NCBI GenBank assembly: GCA_004562765.1
Contig: SFRL01000084.1
Location: 1 to 14,586 of the forward strand
Direction: 5' to 3'
Origin: a bacterium
GTDB lineage: Bacteria > Bacillota > Clostridia > Lachnospirales > Lachnospiraceae
Length of the DNA: 14,586 bases
Below the pieces are notes generated by a model. That model made no database searches. It had not been told where the DNA came from and saw only the letters and a program-made list of their open reading frames with translations. This document shows positions 6,691 through 14,577 of this stretch, piece by piece (within the stretch, counting starts at the first letter, position 1; the number at the start of each line of letters is the position of its first letter). The translations under genes were made by a program, and so were the position numbers.

Positions 6691-6725
6691 AAATGGGGAA
6701 CGGCGTTGTCGTTCCCCGTTTTATT
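6691..6725 (+). terminator. Intrinsic terminator between binding protein and permeases
   Basis: GGGGAACG (6695-6702) and CGTTCCCC (6710-6717) form an 8-bp stem with a 7-nt loop. It can be extended by AAAT/GTTT and is followed by GTTTTATT. It lies 28 bp after the lipoprotein stop and ahead of the permease genes. Partial read-through would leave permease mRNA lower than binding-protein mRNA. Confidence 0.85.
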
Positions 6726-6754
6726 CAGAAGCGTAAATGGAAGGAGTAAGGGAA

Positions 6755-7654
6755 ATGGAGAAAGCAAAAGCAAGAAAGCTCTCCCAGAGTAAACGTTACA
6801 ATCTGACCGGCTGGGTATTTTTGACTCCGGCAGCACTGCTCATTGCAGTTTTTAGTTTTTATCCGATGATCAAATGCTTTATCTACTCATTTCAAAAGGG
6901 TTCCACCTTCGCGAACATGCAGTGGTATGGCATTAACAATTACATTCGAATGTTTCAGGACAAGGTATTTATGAAGTCCTTGGGAAATACATTTATATAC
7001 TTCCTGATCCAGGTGCCGATCATGCTGATCCTTGCACTGATCCTGGCAAGTATGCTGAACAATAAAGATCTGAAATTTAAAGGTTTTTTCCGCACGGCGA
7101 TCTTCTTACCCTGTGCGACCTCACTGGTATCTTATGCGATCATTTTCCGTTCACTTTTCTCTACGGACGGATTTGTGAACACGATCCTGATGAAGCTTGG
7201 TATTTTGGATGCGCCCTTTGCATTCCTTACGAACACCGCCAGTGCCCGCGCGATCATCATTTTAGCGCTGGTATGGAGATGGACCGGATACAACATGGTA
7301 TTTTATCTGTCCGGTCTGCAGAATATTGAGTATTCTGTTTATGAGGCAGCGAAGATTGACGGCGCTTCACCGATGCAGTCTTTCTTCCATATTACGGTTC
7401 CGCTCTTAAAGCCTACGATCCTTTTGACAGCTATCATGTCAACAAACGGAACACTGCAGTTGTTCGATGAGTCTGTGAACCTGACAAACGGAGGACCTGC
7501 AAATACATCTATTACGATGTCCCATTATATTTATGATGTGACCTTCAAATATGTACCGAATTTTGGCTATTCGTGTGCGATGTCTATCCTGATCCTGGTT
7601 CTGGTCGGAACACTGGCATTTATTCAGATGAAAGTAGGTGATAAGCGTGATTAG
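6755..7654 (+). CDS. Sugar ABC transporter permease, MalF-like
   Basis: Membrane permease of 299 aa that forms half of the translocation channel of a CUT1 carbohydrate importer. It has about six hydrophobic segments, beginning with GWVFLTPAALLIAVFSFYPM. The EAA loop that docks with the ATPase is present as YEAAKIDGASPMQSFFHITVPLLKPT near residues 205-230. NGGPANTSITMSHYIYD close to the C-terminus is a typical MalF/UgpA-like ending. An in-frame ATG lies upstream at 6737, but I prefer 6755: AAGGAG at 6741-6746 is placed 8 nt before it, and it starts MEKAKARKLSQSKR, a usual short basic N-terminus. The second permease begins inside its last 8 bases, so the two are coupled. It is the partner of the lipoprotein at 5289-6662. 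Confidence 0.92.
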   Translation: MEKAKARKLSQSKRYNLTGWVFLTPAALLIAVFSFYPMIKCFIYSFQKGSTFANMQWYGINNYIRMFQDKVFMKSLGNTFIYFLIQVPIMLILALILASMLNNKDLKFKGFFRTAIFLPCATSLVSYAIIFRSLFSTDGFVNTILMKLGILDAPFAFLTNTASARAIIILALVWRWTGYNMVFYLSGLQNIEYSVYEAAKIDGASPMQSFFHITVPLLKPTILLTAIMSTNGTLQLFDESVNLTNGGPANTSITMSHYIYDVTFKYVPNFGYSCAMSILILVLVGTLAFIQMKVGDKRD

Positions 7655-8501
7655 TTTACCGAAAAAAATAGCACAGTATGCATTTTTGATTATTTTCTCC
7701 CTTTTTTCTATTTTCCCGCTGATCTGGATGTTGATCGCAGCGACTAATCAGAGTATCGATGTCATCCGCGGAAAAATGGTACCGGGAACCTATCTGATCG
7801 AGAACTACAAGGCACTGGTTGCACAGTCTGAGTTGTGGCACGCCATGGGCAACTCTTTCAAATATTCCCTCGTGGTGACATTGCTCAGTCTGATCGTCTG
7901 CTCACTGGCTGGATACGGATTCGAGATCTATCACGATAAGATCAAGGACGGACTGATGAGCGTGATCCTTCTGGCAATGATGGTACCCTTCGTGGCAACA
8001 ATGATTCCGTTGTTTGGCATGATGGCAAAGCTGGGATTCCTGAACACGGTAGCAGGTTTCGTGCTTCCTTCCATCTCGACGCCGTTCCTCATCATGCTGT
8101 TTCGACAGAGTGCGCGTTCCTTCCCGCATGATATTATCGAGGCTGCACGTATCGACGGACTCGGTGAGTTCCAGATCTTTGTACGGATGTTCTTCCCGAC
8201 CATGAGATCTACTTACGCAGCAGCAATGACCATCACCTTCATGAATGCATGGAACAACTATCTGTGGCCGAAGGTTATCATGAACAAGCCTGAGACACAG
8301 ACAATGCCTATGCTGGTTTCCAACCTGACAGCAGGTTATGTGACTGATTATGGTATGCTCATGCTTGCCGTACTGTTCTGTACGTTACCGACTGTTATCA
8401 TCTTCTTCTGCTTACAGAAGAGCTTTGCAGATAAAACTGTTTTTCTGGCGGGAGAGGAATTCCCTTTCCCGCCTTTTTTCACAAGGTCAAAAAAATCATA
8501 G
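7647..8501 (+). CDS. Sugar ABC transporter permease, MalG-like
   Basis: Second permease of the importer, 284 aa from GTG 7647. AGGTGA at 7636-7641 supports this start; a GTG at 7638 in the same frame is possible but lacks a good ribosome binding site. It begins with basic residues and a hydrophobic helix (YAFLIIFSLFSIFPLIWMLI), has the family-typical ATNQS following it, and carries the EAA loop IIEAARIDGLGEFQIFVRMF with FFPTMRSTYAA after it. The last hydrophobic helix ends at LQKSFAD. After that the protein runs on for about 22 residues (KTVFLAGEEFPFPPFFTRSK), which does not look like the short Gly/Ser/Val/Lys ending usual in the family. That tail is encoded by an intrinsic terminator (8447-8479), so the natural stop may have been lost. 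Confidence 0.9.
   Translation: MISLPKKIAQYAFLIIFSLFSIFPLIWMLIAATNQSIDVIRGKMVPGTYLIENYKALVAQSELWHAMGNSFKYSLVVTLLSLIVCSLAGYGFEIYHDKIKDGLMSVILLAMMVPFVATMIPLFGMMAKLGFLNTVAGFVLPSISTPFLIMLFRQSARSFPHDIIEAARIDGLGEFQIFVRMFFPTMRSTYAAAMTITFMNAWNNYLWPKVIMNKPETQTMPMLVSNLTAGYVTDYGMLMLAVLFCTLPTVIIFFCLQKSFADKTVFLAGEEFPFPPFFTRSKKS
8447..8479 (+). terminator. Intrinsic terminator inside the permease 3' coding end
   Basis: GGCGGGAGAGG (8447-8457) pairs with CCTTTCCCGCC (8463-8473) over 11 positions, one of them G-T, with a 5-nt loop and six Ts after. This is a strong terminator, but it lies before the permease stop at 8499-8501 and 35 bp ahead of the beta-galactosidase start. Translating ribosomes would disturb the hairpin. 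Confidence 0.85.
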
Positions 8502-8513
8502 GAGAATACAGGT

Positions 8514-11474
8514 ATGATTACATTAGACATGAATATTTTAAAGGACCCGACTATTTTTGAGCAAAATCGCTTGCCGCATCATGCTGATTTTGTGTCATAT
8601 GCATCCGCTGACGAGGCGGCGAAAAAGGAGAGTTCTCTTCGCATGTCGCTCAATGGCATCTGGAAGTTTGCCTATGCGGTAAATCCTGAGAGTGCGCTTC
8701 CGGGCTTCGAGCGGATGGACGTCAACTGCCACAACTGGGAAGAGATCCGTGTACCCGCCCACATTCAGATGGAGGGTTATGGTGTGCCGGAGGATTTCAA
8801 CCCGGTAGCAAGCTATGTGAAATATTTTGAACTTCCCAAGGACTGGAAGGGAGAAAAGGTGTGCATTTCTTTTCAGGGTGTGGAGAGCGCGTTTGCACTC
8901 TGGCTGAATGGAACCTATGTAGGTTATGCGGAGGACAGCTTTGATCCGTCTGAGTTTGACCTGACACCGTATTTGATCGATGGTGAGAACAAACTGGCAG
9001 TGCAGGTGTACAAGTGGTGTTCCGGAAGCTGGTGTGAGGATCAGGATTTCTTCCGTTTTTCCGGTATTTACCGTGACGTGTATCTCTATCGTGTGCCCCG
9101 CGCGAGCATCTTCGATTTCAAAGTAGATACGGCAGTGGATGACAGCTATACGAAGGGTGCCTTGACCGTGACTGTGAAGGGTGAAGGAAAAGGAACTGTA
9201 ACGGCGCAGTTAAAAGGTTTTGGTCTGGAAATAGAGCAAAAAAGTACACTTGATAGTGAAACAAAACTCTCATTTTCGGAGCAGGAGGTTGCGCTGTGGA
9301 GTGCAGAGGTGCCGAATCTCTATACATTGACGTTGACAGTTGCGGATGAGAGCGGCGCAGTGACGGAAGTAGTTCGCCAGAAGGTCGGCTTCCGCCGATT
9401 TGAGATGATAGAAAACATCATGTGCATCAACGGAAAGCGCATTGTCATCAAGGGCGCAAACCGTCATGAGTTCTCCAGCGCAAAGGGACGTGCCATTGGT
9501 TACGAAGAAGCACTCACGGACGTGATCACGATGAAGCAGAACAATATCAATGCGATCCGCACCTGCCATTATCCGGATGGCGCTGCGCTTTACGAGCTGT
9601 GTGACGAGTACGGTCTGTACATGATGGCGGAGACGAATCTGGAGTCTCATGGTACATGGGATGAGATCTTCCGCGGTGTGAAGCCGGAGTCAGAGGCGGT
9701 GCCGGGTGATAAGGCAGAGTGGGAACCGGTGCTTCTCGACCGCGTGCACGCAAACTATGAGCGGAACAAAAACCATCCTTCCGTGATCATCTGGTCCTGC
9801 GGAAACGAGGCGCACGGCGGTAGCGTGATCTATCACATGTCTGAGGAATTCCGCAAGCTTGATCCGTCAAGACTGGTGCATTATGAAGGAATCGCCCGCG
9901 ACCGCCGTTATAATGACACGAGTGACATGGAGTCACAGATGTATACGAGCGCGGCAGGCGTAGAAGAATTTTTGAAAAAAGATCGCAGCAAGCCGTTTGT
10001 GCTCTGCGAATATACACACGCGATGGGAAATTCCTGCGGTGCCATGCATAAATATACGGATCTTTCAGACCGTGAACCGTTGTATCAGGGTGGTTTTATC
10101 TGGGATTATATCGACCAGTCCATCGATAAGAAGGATCGCTACGGAAAGTTGTTCCAGGCATACGGCGGAGACTTTGGTGACCGCCCGTCCGATTATAATT
10201 TTAGTGGAAACGGTATTGCCTACGGCGGTGACCGTTCACCTTCTCCGAAGATGCAGGAAGTAAAATTTAACTATCAGAATATCACCGTGGATATCAAGCC
10301 CGGAAAACTGATCATTAAAAATAAAAATCTGTTTGTGAACACAGATGTCTATGACTGCGTGATCCGTCTGGCAAAGGACGGATATCCGGTCTGTGAAAAG
10401 ACAGAAAGCTATTCGGTTGAACCCTTAAGTGAAGGAACCTTTGATCTTCCGACAGAACTTGCTCCAGAACCCGGCGAATACACGATCACAGTCTCCTTTG
10501 AACTGAAGGAAGATACAAAATGGGCGAAAAAGGGACATGAGGTTGCATTTGGTCAGAGCGTTTACTGGGTAGACGGCAAGGAAGAAAGCCATGCAGGAAA
10601 GATGCGTGTGATCCACAGCAATTTTGATATTGGCGTGATCGGGGATGATTTCCGCGTGCTGTTCTCCCGTCTGGAGGGCGGTCTGGTATCTTACCAGTAT
10701 GGCGGCAAGGAGTACATTGAGATGATCCCGAGACCGAATTTCTGGCGTGCGCCTACCGACAATGACATGGGCAATCTCATGCCTTACCGCTATGCACAAT
10801 GGAAGGCGGCGAGCATGTATCTGACACATAAGCATATGGATGCAATGGGAAATACTGGTTTTGATATGGTGGAGACGAAAGATTCTGTCAGTCTGACCTT
10901 CCACTATGATCTGCCGACGACACCTGTTGCAAAATGTGCGTTAAAGCATACCGTATTTGGCGACGGAACGGTGCGCACGACGCTGACCTATGATCCGGTG
11001 GCAGAGCTTGGCGATATGCCGGAATTTGGTGTGATGTTCAAGATCAATGCGGACTATGAAAATGTGGAGTGGTACGGTAACGGACCTGCGGAGACCTATG
11101 CAGATCGCAAGCGCGGTGCAAAACTGGGCATATACAAAAATAAGGTGGCTGACAATATGGCAGCGTACTTAGTGCCGCAGGAATGTGGAAACAAGACGGA
11201 TGTCCGCTGGGCAAAGGTGACGGACAACCGCGGCAGAGGATTGCTCTTTAGCGGTGAGCGGATGAATTTTTCTGCATTGCCTTACACGCCGCACGAGTTG
11301 GAGAATGCAGCGCATCCGTTCGAATTGCCTCCGGTACACTACACGGTGATCCGGGCTTCCGGAGCCCAGATGGGTGTCGGCGGAGACGACAGCTGGGGCG
11401 CACAGACGCATCCGGAGTATCTGCTGGATGTGAGCGGAAAGATGGAATTTACTTTTGACATGAAGGGAATCTGA
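8514..11474 (+). CDS. lacZ: Glycoside hydrolase family 2 beta-galactosidase (LacZ type)
   Basis: Protein of 986 aa, close to the 1023 aa of E. coli LacZ, with no signal peptide, so it acts in the cytoplasm. Domain order: a jelly-roll sugar-binding domain (about 40-200, with YVKYFELP and SFQGVESAFALWLNG), an immunoglobulin-like domain (about 200-310), the catalytic barrel (about 310-600), then the C-terminal beta-galactosidase small-chain region with NFWRAPTDNDMGN. The acid/base glutamate is E432 in WSCGNEAH and the nucleophile is E499 in FVLCEYTHAMGNS. NRHEF, RTCHYPD and the C-terminal GGDDSWG (W961, the counterpart of the LacZ substrate-platform tryptophan) are also kept, so it should be active on beta-galactosides. 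It follows the importer genes and ends with a terminator. The natural substrate may be lactose or another beta-galactoside oligosaccharide. AGGAG at 8500-8504 supports the start. Confidence 0.93.
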   Translation: MITLDMNILKDPTIFEQNRLPHHADFVSYASADEAAKKESSLRMSLNGIWKFAYAVNPESALPGFERMDVNCHNWEEIRVPAHIQMEGYGVPEDFNPVASYVKYFELPKDWKGEKVCISFQGVESAFALWLNGTYVGYAEDSFDPSEFDLTPYLIDGENKLAVQVYKWCSGSWCEDQDFFRFSGIYRDVYLYRVPRASIFDFKVDTAVDDSYTKGALTVTVKGEGKGTVTAQLKGFGLEIEQKSTLDSETKLSFSEQEVALWSAEVPNLYTLTLTVADESGAVTEVVRQKVGFRRFEMIENIMCINGKRIVIKGANRHEFSSAKGRAIGYEEALTDVITMKQNNINAIRTCHYPDGAALYELCDEYGLYMMAETNLESHGTWDEIFRGVKPESEAVPGDKAEWEPVLLDRVHANYERNKNHPSVIIWSCGNEAHGGSVIYHMSEEFRKLDPSRLVHYEGIARDRRYNDTSDMESQMYTSAAGVEEFLKKDRSKPFVLCEYTHAMGNSCGAMHKYTDLSDREPLYQGGFIWDYIDQSIDKKDRYGKLFQAYGGDFGDRPSDYNFSGNGIAYGGDRSPSPKMQEVKFNYQNITVDIKPGKLIIKNKNLFVNTDVYDCVIRLAKDGYPVCEKTESYSVEPLSEGTFDLPTELAPEPGEYTITVSFELKEDTKWAKKGHEVAFGQSVYWVDGKEESHAGKMRVIHSNFDIGVIGDDFRVLFSRLEGGLVSYQYGGKEYIEMIPRPNFWRAPTDNDMGNLMPYRYAQWKAASMYLTHKHMDAMGNTGFDMVETKDSVSLTFHYDLPTTPVAKCALKHTVFGDGTVRTTLTYDPVAELGDMPEFGVMFKINADYENVEWYGNGPAETYADRKRGAKLGIYKNKVADNMAAYLVPQECGNKTDVRWAKVTDNRGRGLLFSGERMNFSALPYTPHELENAAHPFELPPVHYTVIRASGAQMGVGGDDSWGAQTHPEYLLDVSGKMEFTFDMKGI

Positions 11475-11524
11475 TATACAATTTTATAAACTTTACATTT
11501 TCACTGTAATGGAGTAAACTAAAA

Positions 11525-11562
11525 GGCGGGTCTGCACGTGTAGATCCGCCGTTTTATTTTTT
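11525..11562 (+). terminator. Intrinsic terminator of the sugar operon
   Basis: GGCGGGTCTGC (11525-11535) pairs with GTGTAGATCCGCC across an ACGT loop, giving a stem of about 11 bp with two G-T pairs, followed by GTTTTATTTTTT. It lies 50 bp after the beta-galactosidase stop. The rest of 11475-11624 shows an AAGCGCTT palindrome (11571-11578) and no convincing promoter for the next gene. Confidence 0.9.
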
Positions 11563-11624
11563 GAGAAACAAAGCGCTTCGAAAAGGTGCGCGTTGATATT
11601 TTATGACAAGGGAGGAACATATAG

Positions 11625-12818
11625 ATGTTATCACAAAATATTCAGACTGCTTTAAAGGGCAATTCCGTGATCCGTGCCATGTTCAACGAGGGCAAGGAGA
11701 TGGCGGCAAAGATCGGCGCCGAGAATGTATATGATTTTTCACTGGGAAATCCGGCGACACCGGCTCCCGCGAAAGTGAATCAGGCGATCAAGGATGCCGT
11801 TGACGAGCTGGATTCTATGGAACTTCACGGCTATATGGCAAATGCAGGATATCCTGATGTGCGAACAGCAGTTGCTGAAAATTTGAACAAGCGCTTCGGT
11901 ACAGACTTTGATTTTCATAATATCATCATGACAGTCGGTGCAGCCGGTGGTCTGAACATTATTTTAAAGGCATTTCTTGACCCGGGTGACGAGGTGATCG
12001 CGTTTGCACCCTATTTTGGTGAATACCGCGGCTATGCGGCAAACTTTGGCGGAAAGATCGTGGAGGTCGCCCCGAATCTGGAAAATTTCCAGCCGGATCT
12101 GGTTGATTTCGAGAAGAAGATCACCGACAAGACCAAGGCTGTCATCATCAACACGCCGAACAATCCCACCGGTGTTATTTACAGTGATGAGACAATGACG
12201 AAGATGGGTGAGATCCTTTCTGCAAAGGAGAAGGAGTACGGGCATGAGATCTACCTGATCTCTGATGAGCCCTATCGTGAGCTGGTTTATGATGGAGAGC
12301 CGGTGCGTTTCCTGACAAAGTTCTATCACAATACGATCGTCGGCTATTCCTTCAGTAAATCCTTGTCTCTGCCGGGAGAGCGTATCGGATACGTGGTCGT
12401 TCCGAATGAGGTGACAGATGCTGCCGATGTGCTGACCGGTATCGAGATCGCAAACCGTCAGCTCGGTTTCGTCAATGCACCGTCCCTGATCCAGAAGGCG
12501 GTTGCAAAATGTCTGGATGAGAAGACCGATGTGGCATACTATGACAAGAACCGTGAACTGCTTTACAGTGAGCTGACACGGATGGGCTTTACCTGTATCA
12601 AGCCTCAGGGCGCATTTTATCTTTGGGTAAAATCTCCCGTGGAGGACGAGGAGCAGTTTGTACAGGCGGCAAAGAAATATCACATTTTGTTTGTCAAGGG
12701 TTCAGCGTTTGCATGCCCCGGCTATGTGCGTATCGCCTACTGTACATCCTATGAGCGCATTGAAAAGTCATTGCCTGCATTTGAGAAGCTGGCCGCTGAT
12801 ATGGGAGTAAGTAAATGA
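11625..12818 (+). CDS. Class I/II PLP-dependent aminotransferase
   Basis: Protein of 397 aa of the aspartate/aromatic aminotransferase superfamily (fold type I). Visible motifs: YDFSLGNPATPAP near residue 37, the NNPTG signature (INTPNNPTGVIY), the DEPY motif (LISDEPYRELVY) whose aspartate binds the PLP pyridine nitrogen, the PLP lysine K245 in YSFSKSLSLPGERIGY, and a substrate-carboxylate arginine near the C-terminus in GYVRIAYC. Length and motifs fit an intact cytoplasmic enzyme. The amino donor and acceptor cannot be told apart from sequence alone; aspartate, aromatic or alanine-type activity are all possible. GGGAGG lies before the start. Its last four bases overlap the next aminotransferase gene as ATGA, so the two are translated together. 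Confidence 0.88.
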   Translation: MLSQNIQTALKGNSVIRAMFNEGKEMAAKIGAENVYDFSLGNPATPAPAKVNQAIKDAVDELDSMELHGYMANAGYPDVRTAVAENLNKRFGTDFDFHNIIMTVGAAGGLNIILKAFLDPGDEVIAFAPYFGEYRGYAANFGGKIVEVAPNLENFQPDLVDFEKKITDKTKAVIINTPNNPTGVIYSDETMTKMGEILSAKEKEYGHEIYLISDEPYRELVYDGEPVRFLTKFYHNTIVGYSFSKSLSLPGERIGYVVVPNEVTDAADVLTGIEIANRQLGFVNAPSLIQKAVAKCLDEKTDVAYYDKNRELLYSELTRMGFTCIKPQGAFYLWVKSPVEDEEQFVQAAKKYHILFVKGSAFACPGYVRIAYCTSYERIEKSLPAFEKLAADMGVSK

Positions 12819-13870
12819 AAAACTGGGAAGATAATGTGAGAAAGGTCGTGCCCTACACACCCGGCGAACAGCCGAATGTACCCGGCATGATCAAGTTAAA
12901 TACAAATGAGAATCCGTATCCGCCTTCGCCGAAGGTACTGCAGGCGATCCGTGAGTTTGACATGGATAAGCTGCGTCTGTATCCGGATCCGACGGCAGGT
13001 GTACTGGTGAATGCGTTGGCAGAGCGCTATCAGGTGAAACCCTCACAGGTGTTTGTCGGTGTGGGCAGCGATGATGTGCTTGCGATGTGTTTTCTGACAT
13101 TTTTTAATTCCGGAAAGCCGATCCTTTTTCCGGATATCACCTACTCGTTCTATGATGTGTGGGCGGATGTGTTCCGGATCCCGTACGAGGATCAGCCATT
13201 GGACGAGAATCTGTGCATCCGAAAGGAAGATTACTACAAGGAAAATGGCGGTGTCGTTTTCCCGAATCCGAATGCACCGACAGGTGTCCTGATGGAGCTT
13301 TCCGAGATCGAGGATATCATCCGCCACAATCCCGATGTCATATGTATTGTGGATGAGGCATATATTGATTTCGGAGGCATCAGCGCACTGCCGCTGATCG
13401 AGAAGTACGACAACCTCCTCGTTGTACAGACATTTTCCAAATCGCGATCCATGGCCGGTTCACGCATTGGCTATGTGTTCGGCAACGAGCGTCTGATCAA
13501 ATATTTAAATGATGTGAAATATTCGTTCAACTCCTACACGATGGATCAGCTCACACTTGTGACCGGTGCAGCGTCGCTTGCGGATGAGGAGTATTTTCAA
13601 GAGACGCTTGATAAGATCGTTATGACCCGTGAGCGTGTGAAAAAGGAACTTCAGGAACTCGGCTTCACGATGCCGGATTCCAGGAGCAATTTTCTCTTTA
13701 TCAGTCATCCGCGCGTGCCTGCAAAGGAGTTGTTTACGGCTCTGCGCCAGCAGAATATCTATGTGCGCTATTTCGATAAGCCGCGCATTGACAACATGTT
13801 GCGTGTGACGATCGGAACGGATGAGGAGATGGATCAACTGATTGCATTTTTAAAGGAGTATTTATGCTGA
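12815..13870 (+). CDS. hisC: Histidinol-phosphate aminotransferase-like protein
   Basis: Protein of 351 aa with the HisC pattern: KLNTNENPYPPSPKVL near the N-terminus, RLYPDP, VGVGSDDVLAM, PNPNAPTG, DEAYIDFGG, the PLP lysine K209 in TFSKSRSMAGSRIGY, and LRVTIGT near the C-terminus. HisC transfers an amino group from glutamate to imidazole-acetol phosphate in histidine synthesis, and relatives also act on aromatic amino acids. There is no other his gene in this window; the gene instead starts inside the end of another aminotransferase (ATGA overlap) and ends inside a membrane-protein gene. So histidine synthesis is not proven and another substrate is possible. GGGAG seven bases before the ATG serves as ribosome binding site. 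The symbol is given by family resemblance. Confidence 0.8.
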   Translation: MKNWEDNVRKVVPYTPGEQPNVPGMIKLNTNENPYPPSPKVLQAIREFDMDKLRLYPDPTAGVLVNALAERYQVKPSQVFVGVGSDDVLAMCFLTFFNSGKPILFPDITYSFYDVWADVFRIPYEDQPLDENLCIRKEDYYKENGGVVFPNPNAPTGVLMELSEIEDIIRHNPDVICIVDEAYIDFGGISALPLIEKYDNLLVVQTFSKSRSMAGSRIGYVFGNERLIKYLNDVKYSFNSYTMDQLTLVTGAASLADEEYFQETLDKIVMTRERVKKELQELGFTMPDSRSNFLFISHPRVPAKELFTALRQQNIYVRYFDKPRIDNMLRVTIGTDEEMDQLIAFLKEYLC

Positions 13871-14331
13871 AAAAGTATTTATGGATCGCATTTGTTTCCA
13901 TGGTGCCGCTCATTGAGCTGCGTGGAGCGATCCCGATTTCGCAGGGACTGGGTCTGCCCATGATTCCCAGTTATATCGTCTGTATCATTGCCAACATGGT
14001 TCCGGTGCCTATCATCTATCTCTTTGCCAGAAAGGTGTTGGAGTGGGGTGCTGACAAACCGATCATCGGTGGGTTCTTCAGCTGGTGTCTGACGAAGGGT
14101 GAGCATGGCGGACAGAAGCTGCAGGCAAAGGCAGGCAGAGGACTGTTCCTGGCACTGCTGCTCTTTGTGGGCATACCGCTTCCGGGAACCGGTGCATGGA
14201 CGGGAACGCTGGCGGCAAGTATTCTGGATATGGATTTTAAATCGAGTGTGCTGGCGGTGATGCTTGGCGTACTGCTTGCCGGAGTGATCATGATGGCTGT
14301 CAGCTTTGGAGTATTCGGGATATTGTTCTGA
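13864..14331 (+). CDS. Small multidrug-export-like membrane protein (COG2426 type)
   Basis: Protein of 155 aa, hydrophobic throughout with about four membrane segments. The N-terminal VPLIELRGAIPISQGLGLP is the hallmark of the Sm_multidrug_ex (COG2426) family. FVGIPLPGTGAWTGTLAASI in the second half is the family's other conserved loop. Despite the name, the transported compound is not established for most members. The gene begins 7 bases inside the HisC-like gene, with AAAGGAG just upstream, so it is coupled to the aminotransferases, and a strong terminator follows. The coupling hints that it may handle a product or substrate of those enzymes, but that is a guess from position only. Confidence 0.85.
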   Translation: MLKKYLWIAFVSMVPLIELRGAIPISQGLGLPMIPSYIVCIIANMVPVPIIYLFARKVLEWGADKPIIGGFFSWCLTKGEHGGQKLQAKAGRGLFLALLLFVGIPLPGTGAWTGTLAASILDMDFKSSVLAVMLGVLLAGVIMMAVSFGVFGILF

Positions 14332-14344
14332 AAAAAACAGTGAG

Positions 14345-14373
14345 GGAGTGACTGAAAAGTCGCTCCTTTTTTT
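14345..14373 (+). terminator. Intrinsic terminator of the aminotransferase/exporter unit
   Basis: GGAGTGACT (14345-14353) and AGTCGCTCC (14358-14366) form a 9-bp stem with one T-G pair and a GAAA tetraloop, followed by seven Ts. It lies 13 bp after the exporter stop and is a textbook intrinsic terminator. Confidence 0.93.
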
Positions 14374-14432
14374 CTGGGTTAGAATTTTGTGCGAAAATAG
14401 CAAAAATTTGAAGTAATTTAACAACAATGACG

Positions 14433-14460
14433 TTGTAGCGTGCAGGCACAGTGGTATAAT
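14433..14460 (+). promoter_or_regulatory. Extended -10 sigma-A promoter at the right edge
   Basis: TTGTAG (-35, 4 of 6), a 16-bp spacer, and a perfect TATAAT (14455-14460) preceded by TGG as an extended -10. It follows the terminator by about 60 bp and points toward the right edge, so it starts a new transcription unit. No gene of normal size begins before the window ends. Confidence 0.75.
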
Positions 14461-14499
14461 TGGTTCATAAAGTGGAAAATAAAATGGAGATAGTGTCAA

Positions 14500-14577
14500 A
14501 TGACCTATGAAAAAAATGAGCAAAAGAAAAAGGCTCAGATGAACCTTGAAAACTGTAGATATTTTAGGTTTTGGTAG
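14500..14577 (+). CDS. Short open frame of 25 aa, unknown
   Basis: The frame reads MTYEKNEQKKKAQMNLENCR and then YFRFW before TAG. GGAG at 14486-14489 lies about 10 nt before the ATG and the good promoter at 14433-14460 would give it a leader of about 32 nt. The first half is strongly basic and the last five residues are mostly aromatic. I do not recognise it. It may be a leader peptide, a small protein, or the broken start of a longer gene that continues past the window. An 11-codon overlapping frame in another phase (14507-14542) is less likely. Confidence 0.35.
   Translation: MTYEKNEQKKKAQMNLENCRYFRFW

Noticed and set aside
10425..10904. A 159-codon minus-strand frame inside the beta-galactosidase gene
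   Set aside because: Antisense shadow of a well-supported GH2 gene; no independent evidence.
11964..12683. A 239-codon open frame on the minus strand
   Set aside because: It lies fully inside the clear aminotransferase gene, has no family motifs, and its composition (many His, Leu, Arg) is that of an antisense shadow.
13879..14523. A 214-codon open frame on the minus strand
   Set aside because: It covers the exporter gene and its terminator in antisense; no recognisable domain and no ribosome binding site of note.
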